DNA of 64,000 bases, taken from contig CAZMOZ010000013.1 of assembly GCA_964568145.1 (NCBI GenBank), positions 1 through 64,000 of the forward strand, read 5' to 3'. The first letter of the stretch is position 1. Every line of letters starts with the position of its first letter. Below the pieces are notes generated by a model, which saw only the letters and a program-made list of their open reading frames with translations, ran no database searches and was not told where the DNA came from. This DNA comes from DSVZ01 sp964568145 (lineage in GTDB: Bacteria > Verrucomicrobiota > Verrucomicrobiia > Limisphaerales > J093). The position numbers and the translations under genes are program-made. This document shows, one piece after another, positions 1 through 7,957 of this stretch.

Positions 1-1
1 C

Positions 2-109
2 GTGGGCTTTTTCGACGGCCACGTGGAACTGGTGCCGCTGGAGCGGCTCTGGTCGTTGTACTGGCACAAGGATTACCAGCCGCCGGCCAAACGGCCGGGA
101 CGACCCTGA
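2..109 (+). CDS. C-terminal end of a pilin-like (H-X9-DG type) protein, partial
   Basis: The frame is open from the window edge to a TGA at 107-109 and encodes 35 residues containing FFDGHVELVPLERLW and YWHKDY. This ending is characteristic of the secreted prepilin-type cleavage/methylation proteins that are abundant in Verrucomicrobiota, where a DGH turn is followed by a short basic, proline-rich tail. The N-terminal signal helix lies outside the window, so the family assignment rests on the C-terminus only. The following gene is convergent. Confidence 0.6.
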   Translation: MGFFDGHVELVPLERLWSLYWHKDYQPPAKRPGRP

Positions 110-129
110 CCGTGCGTTCCCCGCCCGCG

Positions 130-1092
130 TCAGACATCGCAGAGCGTCACGGCTTCGCGCAGGCCCTGGCGGGGGTCGCGGGTGGGGATGAATTCCTGGC
201 CCACGTAACCTTGGTAGCCGAGCTCGAGCAGCGCGCGCAGGATGGGCGGGTAGTTGATCTCCTGCCGGTCGTCCAGTTCGCCACGGCCGGGGTTGCCCGC
301 GGTGTGCACGTGGCCGATGTACGCGGCGTGCTGGCGCAGCCGGCGGATCACGTCGCCGTCCATGATCTGCACGTGGTACACGTCGAAGAGCAGCTTCAGC
401 CGCGGCGAGCCGACGCGCTTGATGATGTCAATGCAGTAGTCGGTGTGGTTGCCCTGGTAGCCGGGGTGGCCCTTCATGGGGTGCGAATCGTCCCGCGTGT
501 TCAGCATCTCCAGGCAGAGCGTGACGCCCTTCCGCTCGGCGTGCCGCACGATCTTCCCGAAGCCCGCGACGCAGTTCCTCGCGCCCTGCTCGGGTGTGAG
601 GTGTTTGCTCTTGGGATTGGCGGGGTCCTTCGCGCTGTAGCCGGTGAAACAGATGACGCTGGGCACGCCGAAGGCCGCGGCGGCGTCAATGGCGTCGGTG
701 GTCGCCCGGAGCACGCGCGGCCACCAGGCGGGGTTGTTGAAGCCCCGGAGGAACGGCGGGTCCGGCGTGAGGTCCACCGTGCCGATGGCGCAGGTGAGGC
801 CGTGACGGCGCAGCACCGGGTAGTCTTTGGCCGCCACGAGTTCGACGCTGCCCACGCCCAACTCGCGGGCCACCTGGCAGAGCTGGTCGAGGTTCCATTT
901 CTCGCCGGCGACCTCGAAGCACCACTGGACGATGGATTGCCGGATGCGACCACGCTTCACGGCGGGTTCAGCCGCGGCGGGCGCGGGAAGGGCGCCGGCC
1001 AGCGCGGCGGCGCCGGCCAGTCCGGCGGTGCGGCGGAGCAACTCGCGGCGGCTGAGCGGAGCGGCGGGGGCGGGGTGGCTTTCCGGTTTCAT
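130..1092 (-). CDS. Tat-exported sugar isomerase/epimerase, hydroxypyruvate isomerase-like TIM barrel
   Basis: About 320 residues. The N-terminus has a twin-arginine signal (SRRELLRR followed by an Ala/Gly-rich hydrophobic stretch and APAAA), so export and folding in the cytoplasm are predicted. The rest reads as an AP-endonuclease-2-type TIM barrel of the Hyi/xylose isomerase-like group. Acidic and histidine residues typical of the metal site occur in CLEMLN, in FDVYHVQI, in IGHVHTAGN and in GQEF near the end. The family interconverts hydroxypyruvate/tartronate semialdehyde or epimerises sugars; the substrate cannot be read from sequence. An ATG 39 bases upstream (1131) is in frame, but the later ATG at 1092 gives a normal-length Tat leader and was chosen. 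Confidence 0.8.
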   Translation of the reverse strand: MKPESHPAPAAPLSRRELLRRTAGLAGAAALAGALPAPAAAEPAVKRGRIRQSIVQWCFEVAGEKWNLDQLCQVARELGVGSVELVAAKDYPVLRRHGLTCAIGTVDLTPDPPFLRGFNNPAWWPRVLRATTDAIDAAAAFGVPSVICFTGYSAKDPANPKSKHLTPEQGARNCVAGFGKIVRHAERKGVTLCLEMLNTRDDSHPMKGHPGYQGNHTDYCIDIIKRVGSPRLKLLFDVYHVQIMDGDVIRRLRQHAAYIGHVHTAGNPGRGELDDRQEINYPPILRALLELGYQGYVGQEFIPTRDPRQGLREAVTLCDV

Positions 1093-1195
1093 GGCTTCGG
1101 CGGTGTGGGATTCGCGGCGATGGGATTTCACGTGCGCGCGAGGCTAGCAGCGCGGCGACGCGGCACAAGCCCGCAGGGCGGTGACTGTCACGACC

Positions 1196-1210
1196 GGGCG
1201 CATCTCACTT
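1196..1210 (-). repeat. ACTGAGATGCGCCC-type motif, copy 1
   Basis: GGGCGCATCTCACTT is the reverse of the interspersed motif AAACTGAGATGCGCCC, with one change in the TCAG position. Other copies are at 1547, 3777, 46789, 57925, 59926, 60264 and 60332, all intergenic. Confidence 0.55.
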
Positions 1211-1236
1211 GTGCGCAATTCCGGCCCTGACGGGGC

Positions 1237-1259
1237 GGGGCGAGACTCCGTCGAGCCCC
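1237..1259 (+). repeat. GGGGCGAGACTCCGTCGA repeat, half-element
   Basis: The copy reads GGGGCGAGACTCCGTCGAG and then CCCC. It matches one arm of the perfect hairpin at 57853-57904 and, reversed and with changes, the copies at 63827 and 63960. Confidence 0.65.
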
Positions 1260-1384
1260 GACCTCCAAAACGCGGAGCGCGGAACGCGGAGTCGGTTCGT
1301 GGTTCGTTGTTTGTTGCTCGTGGTTGCCGGCCCGTGGCAGCGTCTTCGACCTGCGACTGCCTTCGTCGAGCCCTGCCTTTCAGC

Positions 1385-1443
1385 CCGAAAAACGAAGTTG
1401 CTCGTAACGCCGGATTCCCATCCGGCTCAACTTCGGTTTTCGG
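1385..1443. repeat. Inverted-repeat element (CCGAAAA ... TTTTCGG), copy 1
   Basis: The ends CCGAAAAACGAAGTTG and CAACTTCGGTTTTCGG form an imperfect inverted repeat. A smaller palindrome, CCGGATTCCCATCCGG, lies inside. Related elements are at 2556-2616 and 44117-44176. Confidence 0.65.
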
Positions 1444-1546
1444 ATTCAGGGCTGCGGTCGGCTGACTGCGGTTCCTGCGGGCGGGGCGCCTGCAGCACCA
1501 CCCCGGACGGATCGCCTGAGCCACTACGGCCGGCCGCTGCCCGCAC

Positions 1547-1563
1547 GAAATTGAGATGCGCCC
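1547..1563 (+). repeat. ACTGAGATGCGCCC-type motif, copy 2
   Basis: GAAATTGAGATGCGCCC differs from the consensus by one base in the ACTGAG part. Confidence 0.55.
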
Positions 1564-1628
1564 GAGTTCTGACAGGACTGGAGTTTTGATTGGCCAGCCG
1601 CCGCGCCGCCGGTAACCTGCCGCGCCTT

Positions 1629-2579
1629 ATGAGCGAAACGGCTTCACCTCCGACGCCGAGTTTTGCCGCCTACGCCGCGTTCCTGGTCAGCGATGTCGTG
1701 TTGCTGACCGCCGCCTGGCTCGTGTACGACCAGGCGCACCGGCCGATGCAGTTGTACGAACTGGGCGCCGCCGCCCTGTGCACCGCGATCGGAGCCTGGC
1801 TCGGCGTCTGGCCGTTTGTGCTGCACCAGCGCGCCGTGCTGGCGCACGCGGAACGCGCGGGATTGATGGACGCCGCCAGCCGGATTCAACAGCTTGAGGA
1901 AGTCGTCAACCGCATCGAGCGCGCGGCCGGCCAGTGGCAGGCGGCGGACGAGCACGCGAATCGCGCCGTGCAGGCCGCGCGCGAAATCGGCGACCGCATC
2001 ACGGCCGAGACGCACGGCTTCAAGGTTTTTCTCGAACAGGCCCAGCACGTCGAACGCCAGCACTTGCAGCTCGAGGTCGGCAAACTCCGCCGCGCGGAAG
2101 GCGAGTGGCTGCAAACCACCGTGCGCATTCTCGACCACGTGCACGCGCTGTTCGCCGCCGCGCGGCGTTCCGGCCAGACGCGCCTGGTCGAGCAGCTCGC
2201 GGCCTTTCAACAGGCCTGTCGTGACGCCGCCCGGCGCATCGGCCTGGTGCAACACGTGGCGGCTCCGGAAACCCCGTTCGATCCCAACGTGCATCAGCTT
2301 CTCGACCCGAATGCGACGCTGCCGGATCAACCGGTCGTGGCCGAGGTCATCGGGCCCGGCTACACCTTCCAAGGCCAGTGGCTGCGACGCATCGTAGTGC
2401 GCGTGATGGCCGGCGGCGGCGGTGAAGCCGGACCGGCTTCAGCCGGCGTGGTGGCTTTTTCCACCGCGGGTCCGGCTTCGGTGGGCAACGGACCGGTCGC
2501 GACCGAACCCGCGGATCAAAGCGCCGCGGGCGAAGACGACGGCGCTGCCATTGATCCCGAAAACCGGAGTTGCCCGTAG
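1629..2579 (+). CDS. Hypothetical membrane protein with two TM helices and a long coiled coil
   Basis: 316 residues from the ATG at 1629 (MSETASPP); an in-frame upstream start at 1590 would add 13 basic residues and is less likely. Two hydrophobic helices lie at about residues 10-32 and 45-65. They are followed by roughly 140 residues of charged, heptad-like helix rich in Glu, Gln, Arg and Ala, which is probably a cytoplasmic coiled coil, and then a short C-terminal domain. No catalytic motif is seen. The last residues and the stop codon lie inside an interspersed inverted-repeat element (2556-2616), so the C-terminus has probably been rewritten by it. Function unknown. Confidence 0.65.
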   Translation: MSETASPPTPSFAAYAAFLVSDVVLLTAAWLVYDQAHRPMQLYELGAAALCTAIGAWLGVWPFVLHQRAVLAHAERAGLMDAASRIQQLEEVVNRIERAAGQWQAADEHANRAVQAAREIGDRITAETHGFKVFLEQAQHVERQHLQLEVGKLRRAEGEWLQTTVRILDHVHALFAAARRSGQTRLVEQLAAFQQACRDAARRIGLVQHVAAPETPFDPNVHQLLDPNATLPDQPVVAEVIGPGYTFQGQWLRRIVVRVMAGGGGEAGPASAGVVAFSTAGPASVGNGPVATEPADQSAAGEDDGAAIDPENRSCP

Positions 2580-2616
2580 CGCCGGATTCCCACCCGGCTC
2601 AACTCCAGTTTTCGGG
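2556..2616. repeat. Inverted-repeat element, copy 2, overlapping a gene end
   Basis: The arms CCCGAAAACCGGAGTTG and CAACTCCAGTTTTCGGG flank a core GCCGGATTCCCACCCGGC. The element supplies the final codons and the TAG stop of the upstream membrane-protein gene. Confidence 0.65.
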
Positions 2617-2799
2617 TTGAGAGTTTCAGCCCAGACCACCTCTCGACCAGGTTTTGCCCAAGGCGCGGGACATGGAGCGCCTCCCGCCCCGCCATTGCCA
2701 GGCCGACATCCTCCTCCTCAAAAAAAATCGGCCCGCCTTGCGACGGGCCAACGCGAATCTTTGAGTCGAACCTGAAAAGCCTGGCAAGCTTGGCCAGGC

Positions 2800-3660
2800 T
2801 CAATACACCTCGGTCGTCTTGCGCGGGCTCTTGTAAGAGTACCACGTCTTGTCCGGGTCGTTTTTCTGGCAGGCGATATTCACCCGCGCGGTGAGGGTCA
2901 CCTTGGACATCGTGCCCCGCATGACCGGCCCGGTCCACTTCTTGATTTCCGAGTGGCCGTCAGCGAACGCAAAGCCGCAGGCACCGTTGTGGTAGGTGGC
3001 TGGGATGTCCACGATGTTGAGCGAACTGTTCGGCGGGAAGCAGCCGGCGTCATTGATGCTGTCCGGATGCTCGTCCACATACACCCAGGTCTCGGTCGGA
3101 CCGGGGATGCTCAGGTCGGACGCCTTGGTCGGATGCGCGTAGATGGAACCCATCGGACCGGTCTCCGCGTTGCCCTCACCGACCAGAATGTTCCCGGACA
3201 CGCTGCGCACCCGCTCGGTCCAGCCACGAGCCCGCTGGGAAGGATGCAGGAACTTGTCCGCCGGGCATTTGTAGATGTTCTTCGCGTTGGCGAAGTAGTT
3301 GGCCAGCACCGCGTAGCGCGGGTCGAGCAGGAAGATCGTGTTAGTGTTGTCCGAACTGGTACCCCAGTCCAGCCACCCGGTCACCCAAGGACGCTCCCGG
3401 GCGTTGGCGCCGGGCTGGAAGCCCCCGTGGTAGGCGCCGGGGAACTTGTCGTTGTTGTCGCCCTGGTACATGTTGTTCGCCAGCATCAACTGCTTGGTGT
3501 TGTTCATGCACAGGATGCCGGTGGCCTTGCCTTTGGCCCGGGCCAGCGCCGGCAGGAGCATGCCCGCCAGGATGGCGATGATGGCGATGACCACCAGGAG
3601 TTCGATGAGCGTGAAGCCGCCCCAGGCCCGGCGGCTCGCGTAGGAACTGCGAATCTTCAT
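2800..3660 (-). CDS. Prepilin-type N-terminal cleavage/methylation protein (H-X9-DG)
   Basis: 286 residues. The classic type IV pilin/pseudopilin leader GGFTLIELLVVIAIIAILAG occurs at about residues 14-33, with the prepilin peptidase cut expected after Gly and before Phe, followed by a hydrophobic export helix. The rest is a periplasmic domain ending with YHNGACGFAFADGH, the H-X9-DG signature of the large pilin-like family in Planctomycetes and Verrucomicrobia. The ATG at 3660 was chosen because it puts the leader at the N-terminus; an open frame runs 24 codons further upstream. The role is unknown; such proteins are cell-surface or pseudopilus components. Confidence 0.85.
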   Translation of the reverse strand: MKIRSSYASRRAWGGFTLIELLVVIAIIAILAGMLLPALARAKGKATGILCMNNTKQLMLANNMYQGDNNDKFPGAYHGGFQPGANARERPWVTGWLDWGTSSDNTNTIFLLDPRYAVLANYFANAKNIYKCPADKFLHPSQRARGWTERVRSVSGNILVGEGNAETGPMGSIYAHPTKASDLSIPGPTETWVYVDEHPDSINDAGCFPPNSSLNIVDIPATYHNGACGFAFADGHSEIKKWTGPVMRGTMSKVTLTARVNIACQKNDPDKTWYSYKSPRKTTEVY

Positions 3661-3776
3661 AACGTGCGTTGTGCTTTTGGTGTCGGTGTGAACGTCAGCC
3701 GTGATCATTGCCGGTCGTGACGCCCGCGTCAATCACCGTCTGGCCTTCATTCGGGCCCTCGACAAGGCCGCCACGC

Positions 3777-3800
3777 GGGGGTGCGTCTCACTTTTTTGCA
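3777..3800 (-). repeat. ACTGAGATGCGCCC-type motif, copy 3 (degenerate)
   Basis: GGGTGCGTCTCACTTTTTTGCA resembles the reverse of GCAAAACTGAGATGCGCCC, with changes in the centre. Confidence 0.4.
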
Positions 3801-3836
3801 GCCGTGGAAACAGCCGGATGCCGCCGGAGGGTGGCG

Positions 3837-3994
3837 GCAGCCATCCCTGGCTGCTGCAAAGGGCGGCATCCTGCCGCCCGGAAGTTCCGGCGCCAGGCGC
3901 CGGAACAGGATGGGAGCGCGGCTTCCCGCCAGCGGGGTAGTTCGCCCCTTGCTGAGGGGCGACGGGTCCGGCCCCTGAGCCGGAGGCCGGCTAC
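3837..3994. repeat. Array of consecutive short hairpins
   Basis: In order: GCAGCCA/TGGCTGC, GGGCGGCA/TGCCGCCC, GTTCCGGCGCC/GGCGCCGGAAC (11-bp stem, 1-base loop), an imperfect GGGAGC/GGCTTCCC, TCGCCCCT/AGGGGCGA, and CCGGC/GCCGG, ending in CCGGCTACC. The TCGCCCCT hairpin and the GGCCGGCTACC ending recur at 46653-46741 and 54654-54706. Confidence 0.65.
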
Positions 3995-4060
3995 CCAATA
4001 CCCCGGCCGGCACTTGGTTTGCGTTTGCCTGCGGGCGTTCCCCCGATACGCTCGGAAGCC

Positions 4061-4963
4061 GTGGCCCGCGTTTTCCTCAGCTACCGTCGCGAAAACGACG
4101 CGCCCAACGACCGGGTGCGCAACCTGGGCGAGCGCTTGGAGCAAGCCGGCCTTACGGTGATTCTCGACCAATTCGCCCAAGAGCGCGAATTCCACGGCGG
4201 CGGACCGGACGAAGGCTGGCCGCTCTGGTGCGCGAATCAGGCAGGCGGCACCGACCACAAAATCCTCATCATCGCCAGCCCCGGCTGGTTTCGGCGCTAC
4301 GAAGGCAAAGAAATTTCCGGGACCGGCCTGGGCGCGGCGGCGGAGGCGGACGTCATCCGGCAGCGCCTGGTTAACGCCGGCGGCATCAATCCGGACATCC
4401 GCATCGTCGCCTTCGACGCCTTGAACGCCGGCGAAGTTCCGCTCGACCTTCAGCGGTTACCATCGCTTCCTCGTTCCGGCGGACTTCGCCAACCTCGTCG
4501 CCTGGCTCACCGGCACCGCGCCCGCGCCGCCGCCGACTGGCCGGACGCCCCGCCCGCGCTCGACTGGCCCGTGGCCGATCACGGCCCGGTGCGCGACGCT
4601 TTTGGCCCGCTGCTCACCCGCGCTGCGCCGTGACGCTGCCTGCCGGTCCGCGGCGCGAGCGAGACCGGCAAGAGCCATCTCACCCGGCTCATGCTCGGCA
4701 GCGCGCTGGGCCTGCCCGGTCTGGCCTGCGGCCGTTTCGATTTCAAAGGCACCACCGACGTCGAGCTCGAGCTGCGGTCCTTTGTGATGAACTTGGAGGT
4801 GCCGCTGCCCCCGGCCGGGATGCCGCTCAGCGACCGGCTCGGACAAATCCTCGACGCGCTCAGGCAGCGCGCGCGGGCGGCGTTGACGGTTTTGGGGCGA
4901 GTTGACCGGCTCAACCGCCAGCCGCGGAAAAAAACCAGCGGCCCCGGACCCTCCCGGCGCTAA
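4061..4963 (+). pseudogene. SEFIR domain-P-loop NTPase gene, decayed
   Basis: From the GTG at 4061 the protein begins VARVFLSYRREND, the start of a SEFIR (TIR-related) domain, and continues to about residue 130. Near 4450 the expected SEFIR end (YHRFLVPADFANLVAWL) is read in another frame, then the original frame returns by about 4525, so two compensating indels are inferred. A TGA at 4631-4633 interrupts the same frame; just after it comes a Walker A motif, GASETGKS, at about 4652-4675. The frame ends at 4963 without the rest of an NTPase domain. Intact relatives are multi-domain signalling or defence-type proteins (SEFIR or TIR plus STAND NTPase and often TPRs). A TPR fragment at 8785-9573 may be a relic of the same kind of gene. 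Confidence 0.7.
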
Positions 4964-5053
4964 GACCGGGCGAATCCGGGGTCGCGTTGAAGCGGGTTGC
5001 CAGGTCGGGCCGGCGACCGTTACGGCCCGGGCGGCACGCCCGGGACCGACGGC

Positions 5054-5461
5054 TTACTTGGCGCCCTGCTCGATCCAGGCGCGGACCAGGCTGACCTGCT
5101 CCTTGGTCAGCGGGTCGGCCTTGCCCTCGGGCGGCATGGCGGCGTTTTCGTCCAACCGCGCCACGGCCCAGAGCAGCGGGCTTTTGTCCACCTTGGCGGG
5201 CACGACCACCTTGCCGTGCTCGCTGCCTTTGAGGATGGCCTCGAGGCTGTCCACGCGCAGGTCGCCCTTTTGCTTCTCCGGCCCGTGGCACTTGAAGCAG
5301 GATTTTTCGAAGATGGGCTTGATGTCCTTGGCGTAGGTGACGCCTTTCCGGTCCGCCGCCGGGGGCAGCTTGGAAAGGTCGGGCACCTTGGGTTCCGCAG
5401 CCAGAGAGACCAGCGCGGCACTCAAGGCCGCGCTCCGCAGGAGAAGGTTTTTCGTGCTCAT
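5054..5461 (-). CDS. Secreted c-type cytochrome, planctomycete cytochrome C domain
   Basis: 135 residues from the ATG at 5461, which places a signal peptide (MSTKNLLLRSAALSAALVSL) at the N-terminus; the frame is open further upstream but without signal features. It has one haem-binding motif, CFKCH, in the context IKPIFEKSCFKCHGPEKQKGD, and a later AAMPPEGKADPLT that supplies a candidate Met ligand. This is the PSCyt1-type domain, which in larger proteins precedes other domains; here it stands alone. A role in periplasmic electron transfer is inferred. Confidence 0.82.
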   Translation of the reverse strand: MSTKNLLLRSAALSAALVSLAAEPKVPDLSKLPPAADRKGVTYAKDIKPIFEKSCFKCHGPEKQKGDLRVDSLEAILKGSEHGKVVVPAKVDKSPLLWAVARLDENAAMPPEGKADPLTKEQVSLVRAWIEQGAK

Positions 5462-5600
5462 GGTGTTGACGGCGCAAACAGTTTCGCAAGACGCCCGGGC
5501 GTCAAAAGGTTTCGCAATTTTTTTGCCCGGCGCCCGGACCTTTGGCCCGTCACCGGGCCAGGTCGAGAAGGCTTGGGCAGCGGCGCGCACTCGCACCGCG

Positions 5601-6257
5601 TCACTCGCGCCGGGTCGCGACGACGACCGCTTTTGCCAGTTCGGCGATGCCGCGGCGGGCCACGGTGATCACCCGGGGGCCGGTGTAATGCTTGGAAACC
5701 CGGTGATCCAACTGGGTCGAGCCCCAGAGCACCACGCAATCACTCCCGGCCTGGTCGGCCCGGGCCTCCTTTTCGGTCCGGGCGCGGGTACCGTCCACAA
5801 GCCGCAACTCGAGCTGCCCGGCCACGAGGCGCTCGAGTTCTTCCCGGGCATTGGGCGAACCGCCCACCACACACAGCCGCCGCCAACCGCGCTCCGCACA
5901 AGCCTTCACCATCTCCTCCACGTAGCGCTGGTTTACCGAGCCGCCGCAAATTTCACAATGCGGCCGCGACGCCGCCGGCACAATCGGCCGGGCATCCTCC
6001 CCGGCGCGCGCGGCTTCCCGGGCGACCTCCTGACAATCCCCATGCCCACACACGAGGCGGAAATGCTGGTGGATGAGCGCCCGCACCGCCTCGCGCTTGG
6101 AAGCGGCGATGTTGGTCTTGTGCGGCCGACTCAGCCCCGCCTGCTCGAGCAACGACTCCAAAAGGGCCGGGTCGCCGCCGTAACCCAGTTCCGCATACAA
6201 CCGGGCCTTGGGCAGGTCCCCGGCCGATTTCGCCGAAGCTTTACGGGAAGCAGTCAT
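5601..6257 (-). CDS. Cys-rich hypothetical protein, DUF2325-like C-terminal half
   Basis: 218 residues from ATG 6257 (MTASRKASAK); the frame is open 20 codons upstream. The N-terminal ~80 residues are helical and basic. In the middle CGHGDC and, 30 residues later, CEICGG could form a zinc site. The C-terminal half has a Rossmann-like alternation with RRLCVVGGSPNAREEL and VVLWGSTQLDHRVSKHYTG. This resembles DUF2325-type proteins, but that match is from memory of the pattern and is uncertain. No operon partner: the neighbour at 5461 is separated by 139 bases. Confidence 0.55.
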   Translation of the reverse strand: MTASRKASAKSAGDLPKARLYAELGYGGDPALLESLLEQAGLSRPHKTNIAASKREAVRALIHQHFRLVCGHGDCQEVAREAARAGEDARPIVPAASRPHCEICGGSVNQRYVEEMVKACAERGWRRLCVVGGSPNAREELERLVAGQLELRLVDGTRARTEKEARADQAGSDCVVLWGSTQLDHRVSKHYTGPRVITVARRGIAELAKAVVVATRRE

Positions 6258-6562
6258 GTGATGGGTCCAGAGCCTGCCCGCGCCGGCCGGCGGCGTAAAG
6301 CCGTCCCGCGCGACCACTGGTCTCGAACCGCGCGCGTACCGCGATGACCGGAAAAATCATTTCTGCGCTCTTCGGGTAGGCTTCAAGCGCTGACGCGTGA
6401 TTGGGCCGCGCTGCGGCGCGGCCGGGTGAGCGGCGCCGGCGCAGTGGCGCCCTACATTGCGGAACACGCACTCCACACGCTGGCGCATGAGGCGAGCGCC
6501 CGGTGAGGCGCGAAGCGTATGATAGGGGTAGGGATGGCGGGGTGAGCGCCACCCCTCCCTCC

Positions 6563-6595
6563 GAACCGGACGGGCGGTTCTCCCGCATCCGGCTC
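6563..6595 (-). ncRNA. Group II intron domain V
   Basis: On the minus strand GAGCCGGATGCGGGAGAACC is followed by GCCCGTCCGGTTC. This is the conserved 33-34-nt catalytic hairpin: GAGCCG pairs with CGGTTC, an internal bulge follows, and a GAGA-type tetraloop caps it. The following GGAGGGAGGGGTGGC ... GCCATCCCTACCCCT is domain VI, with a candidate branch-point A in CCCTACCCC. Confidence 0.85.
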
Positions 6596-6626
6596 TCCAG
6601 TCAGTGGGGTCTCCGCGAGACTAACC

Positions 6627-7957
6627 CTAAGCACAAGAGCCATGTTCCAGACTAAATAGCCCTTGCGCCGCAAACCAGCGGTTCGGCCACCGTCGGCTGT
6701 CGGCTTCACTCCGCCCGTAGCCGGGCCGTTTCTCCCGCTTGCGCAGCAGCGCCCGCAGGCGGCGCCGCAGCCAGCCGTCCGGTCCACGCAGGCCCGTCCA
6801 GTGACTGTTCCCGAAGTAACCGTGCCAACCCCGCAGGATCGGGTTCACCTGGGTGATGATCTCGCTCAAGCTTCGCCCGTGGGTCCGCCACGTCAGCGGG
6901 CGCAACTTCTCCCGCAGTTTCTGAAGGCGCTTCTTCCGCGGCCCTTTCTTGCCGCCGCGAAAGTGCCAGCCCAGAAAGTCGAAGCCTTCTGCCGTCGCGT
7001 GGACCAGGCGCGTTTTGGTCGGGTGCAGGGTCAACCCTGCCACCGTCGTCCATTGGCGCAGGAACGCCAGCACGGTTTGGGCTTCTGCTTGGGTCCGGCA
7101 CAGCACGACGAAGTCGTCGGCGTAGCGCACCAGCGCCCAGCCCCGCCGTTCCAGTTCGTGGTCCAGCGGGTTGAGGTAGAGGTTCGCCAAAAGCGGACTG
7201 AGGACGGCCCCTTGCGGGGTGCCTTGCTCCGTCGGCGGCCAGCCTTTCAGTTCTGCCAGCAGGCCGGCTGTGAGGCATTGAGGCATGGTTCCAGCACGCG
7301 CAGGATGCTGCCGTCCACGAGGCGTTCTCGGACCAAGGCCATCAGCCGGTCGTGGGGAATGGTGTCGAAGTAGCTCTTGAGGTCGGCGTCCACGCACCAG
7401 ACGTGACCCCGGCTCAGGAGTTCTTCCACCCGCGCTACCGCTTCCCGACAGCCGCGTCCGGGTCGGAACCCGTAGCTGCTCGGGGCAAAGTCGCGCTCGA
7501 AGATGGGTTGGAGCACGTGCCGCAAGGCCGCCTCGACCGTGCGGTCGCGCACCGCCGGAATGCCCAGCGGGCGGCGCTCGGTGGCACCGGGTTTGGGGAT
7601 CCAGACGCGACGGGCCGGTGGGCGACGGTAGCGTTGGGTTTGCAGTTCGTCGCGCAGCCGGGCCAGTTCCGACTCGGACTGCTGGTCGAACTGCTGGACG
7701 GTTTGGCCGTCAACTCCGGGCGCACCGCCGTTGCGCCAGACGGCCCGGAAGGCCGCCCGCAGATTGCGCTCGGACAGCACCTTGTCCCAGAGTCGAAACC
7801 ACTTGGTTGTCGGCTCGCTTTGTTCGAGCCGGGTCAGCATGCGCTCCGTCCAGACCGAAGGTTCCACCCACCACCAGCGGTTGCGGATGTCTGCGGCTTG
7901 TGGAGGCGAGGACGCCCCCGCCACTGCCGCCGCTCGATGGGTTTCGTCCTTCGTCAT
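6627..7957 (-). pseudogene. ltrA: Group II intron reverse transcriptase/maturase, frameshifted
   Basis: The N-terminal part (from ATG 7957, with GGAGG ten bases upstream; a GTG at 7966 is in frame) contains GGAPGVDGQTV, RPLGIPAVRDR and DLKSYFDTIPH. The C-terminal part, in another frame, contains GTPQGAVLSPLLANLYL and the catalytic YADDFVVL, then the thumb/maturase domain ending in RWFAAQGLFSLEHGSCA. There is no HNH endonuclease domain. The two halves are separated by a tandem 8-bp duplication at 7271-7286; removing one copy restores one frame reading LEPCLTAGLLAELKG. So the break is one recent, precisely explained mutation. Confidence 0.88.
7271..7286 (+). repeat. 8-bp tandem duplication causing the RT frameshift
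   Basis: TGAGGCAT occurs twice in direct tandem (7271-7278 and 7279-7286). The extra 8 bases shift the reverse transcriptase frame; deletion of one unit joins both halves. Confidence 0.85.

Larger units (their letters stand above)
1093..1628. other. Intergenic stretch made largely of interspersed repeats
   Basis: No convincing gene is visible. The stretch holds one copy each of the GGGGCGAGACTCCGTCGA repeat and of the inverted-repeat element at 1385-1443, two copies of the ACTGAGATGCGCC-type motif, and low-complexity text of the GCGGAACGCGGAG kind. Open frames here are short and lack family features. Confidence 0.6.
3661..4060. other. Intergenic region with an array of hairpin modules
   Basis: 400 bases without a supported gene. 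It contains one ACTGAGATGCGCC-type motif (3777-3800) and a run of six short palindromes (3837-3994). Upstream of the SEFIR gene no clear promoter is seen. Confidence 0.6.

Noticed and set aside
3837..3994. CRISPR array
   Set aside because: The palindromes differ from each other and there are no equal repeats or spacers, and no cas genes.
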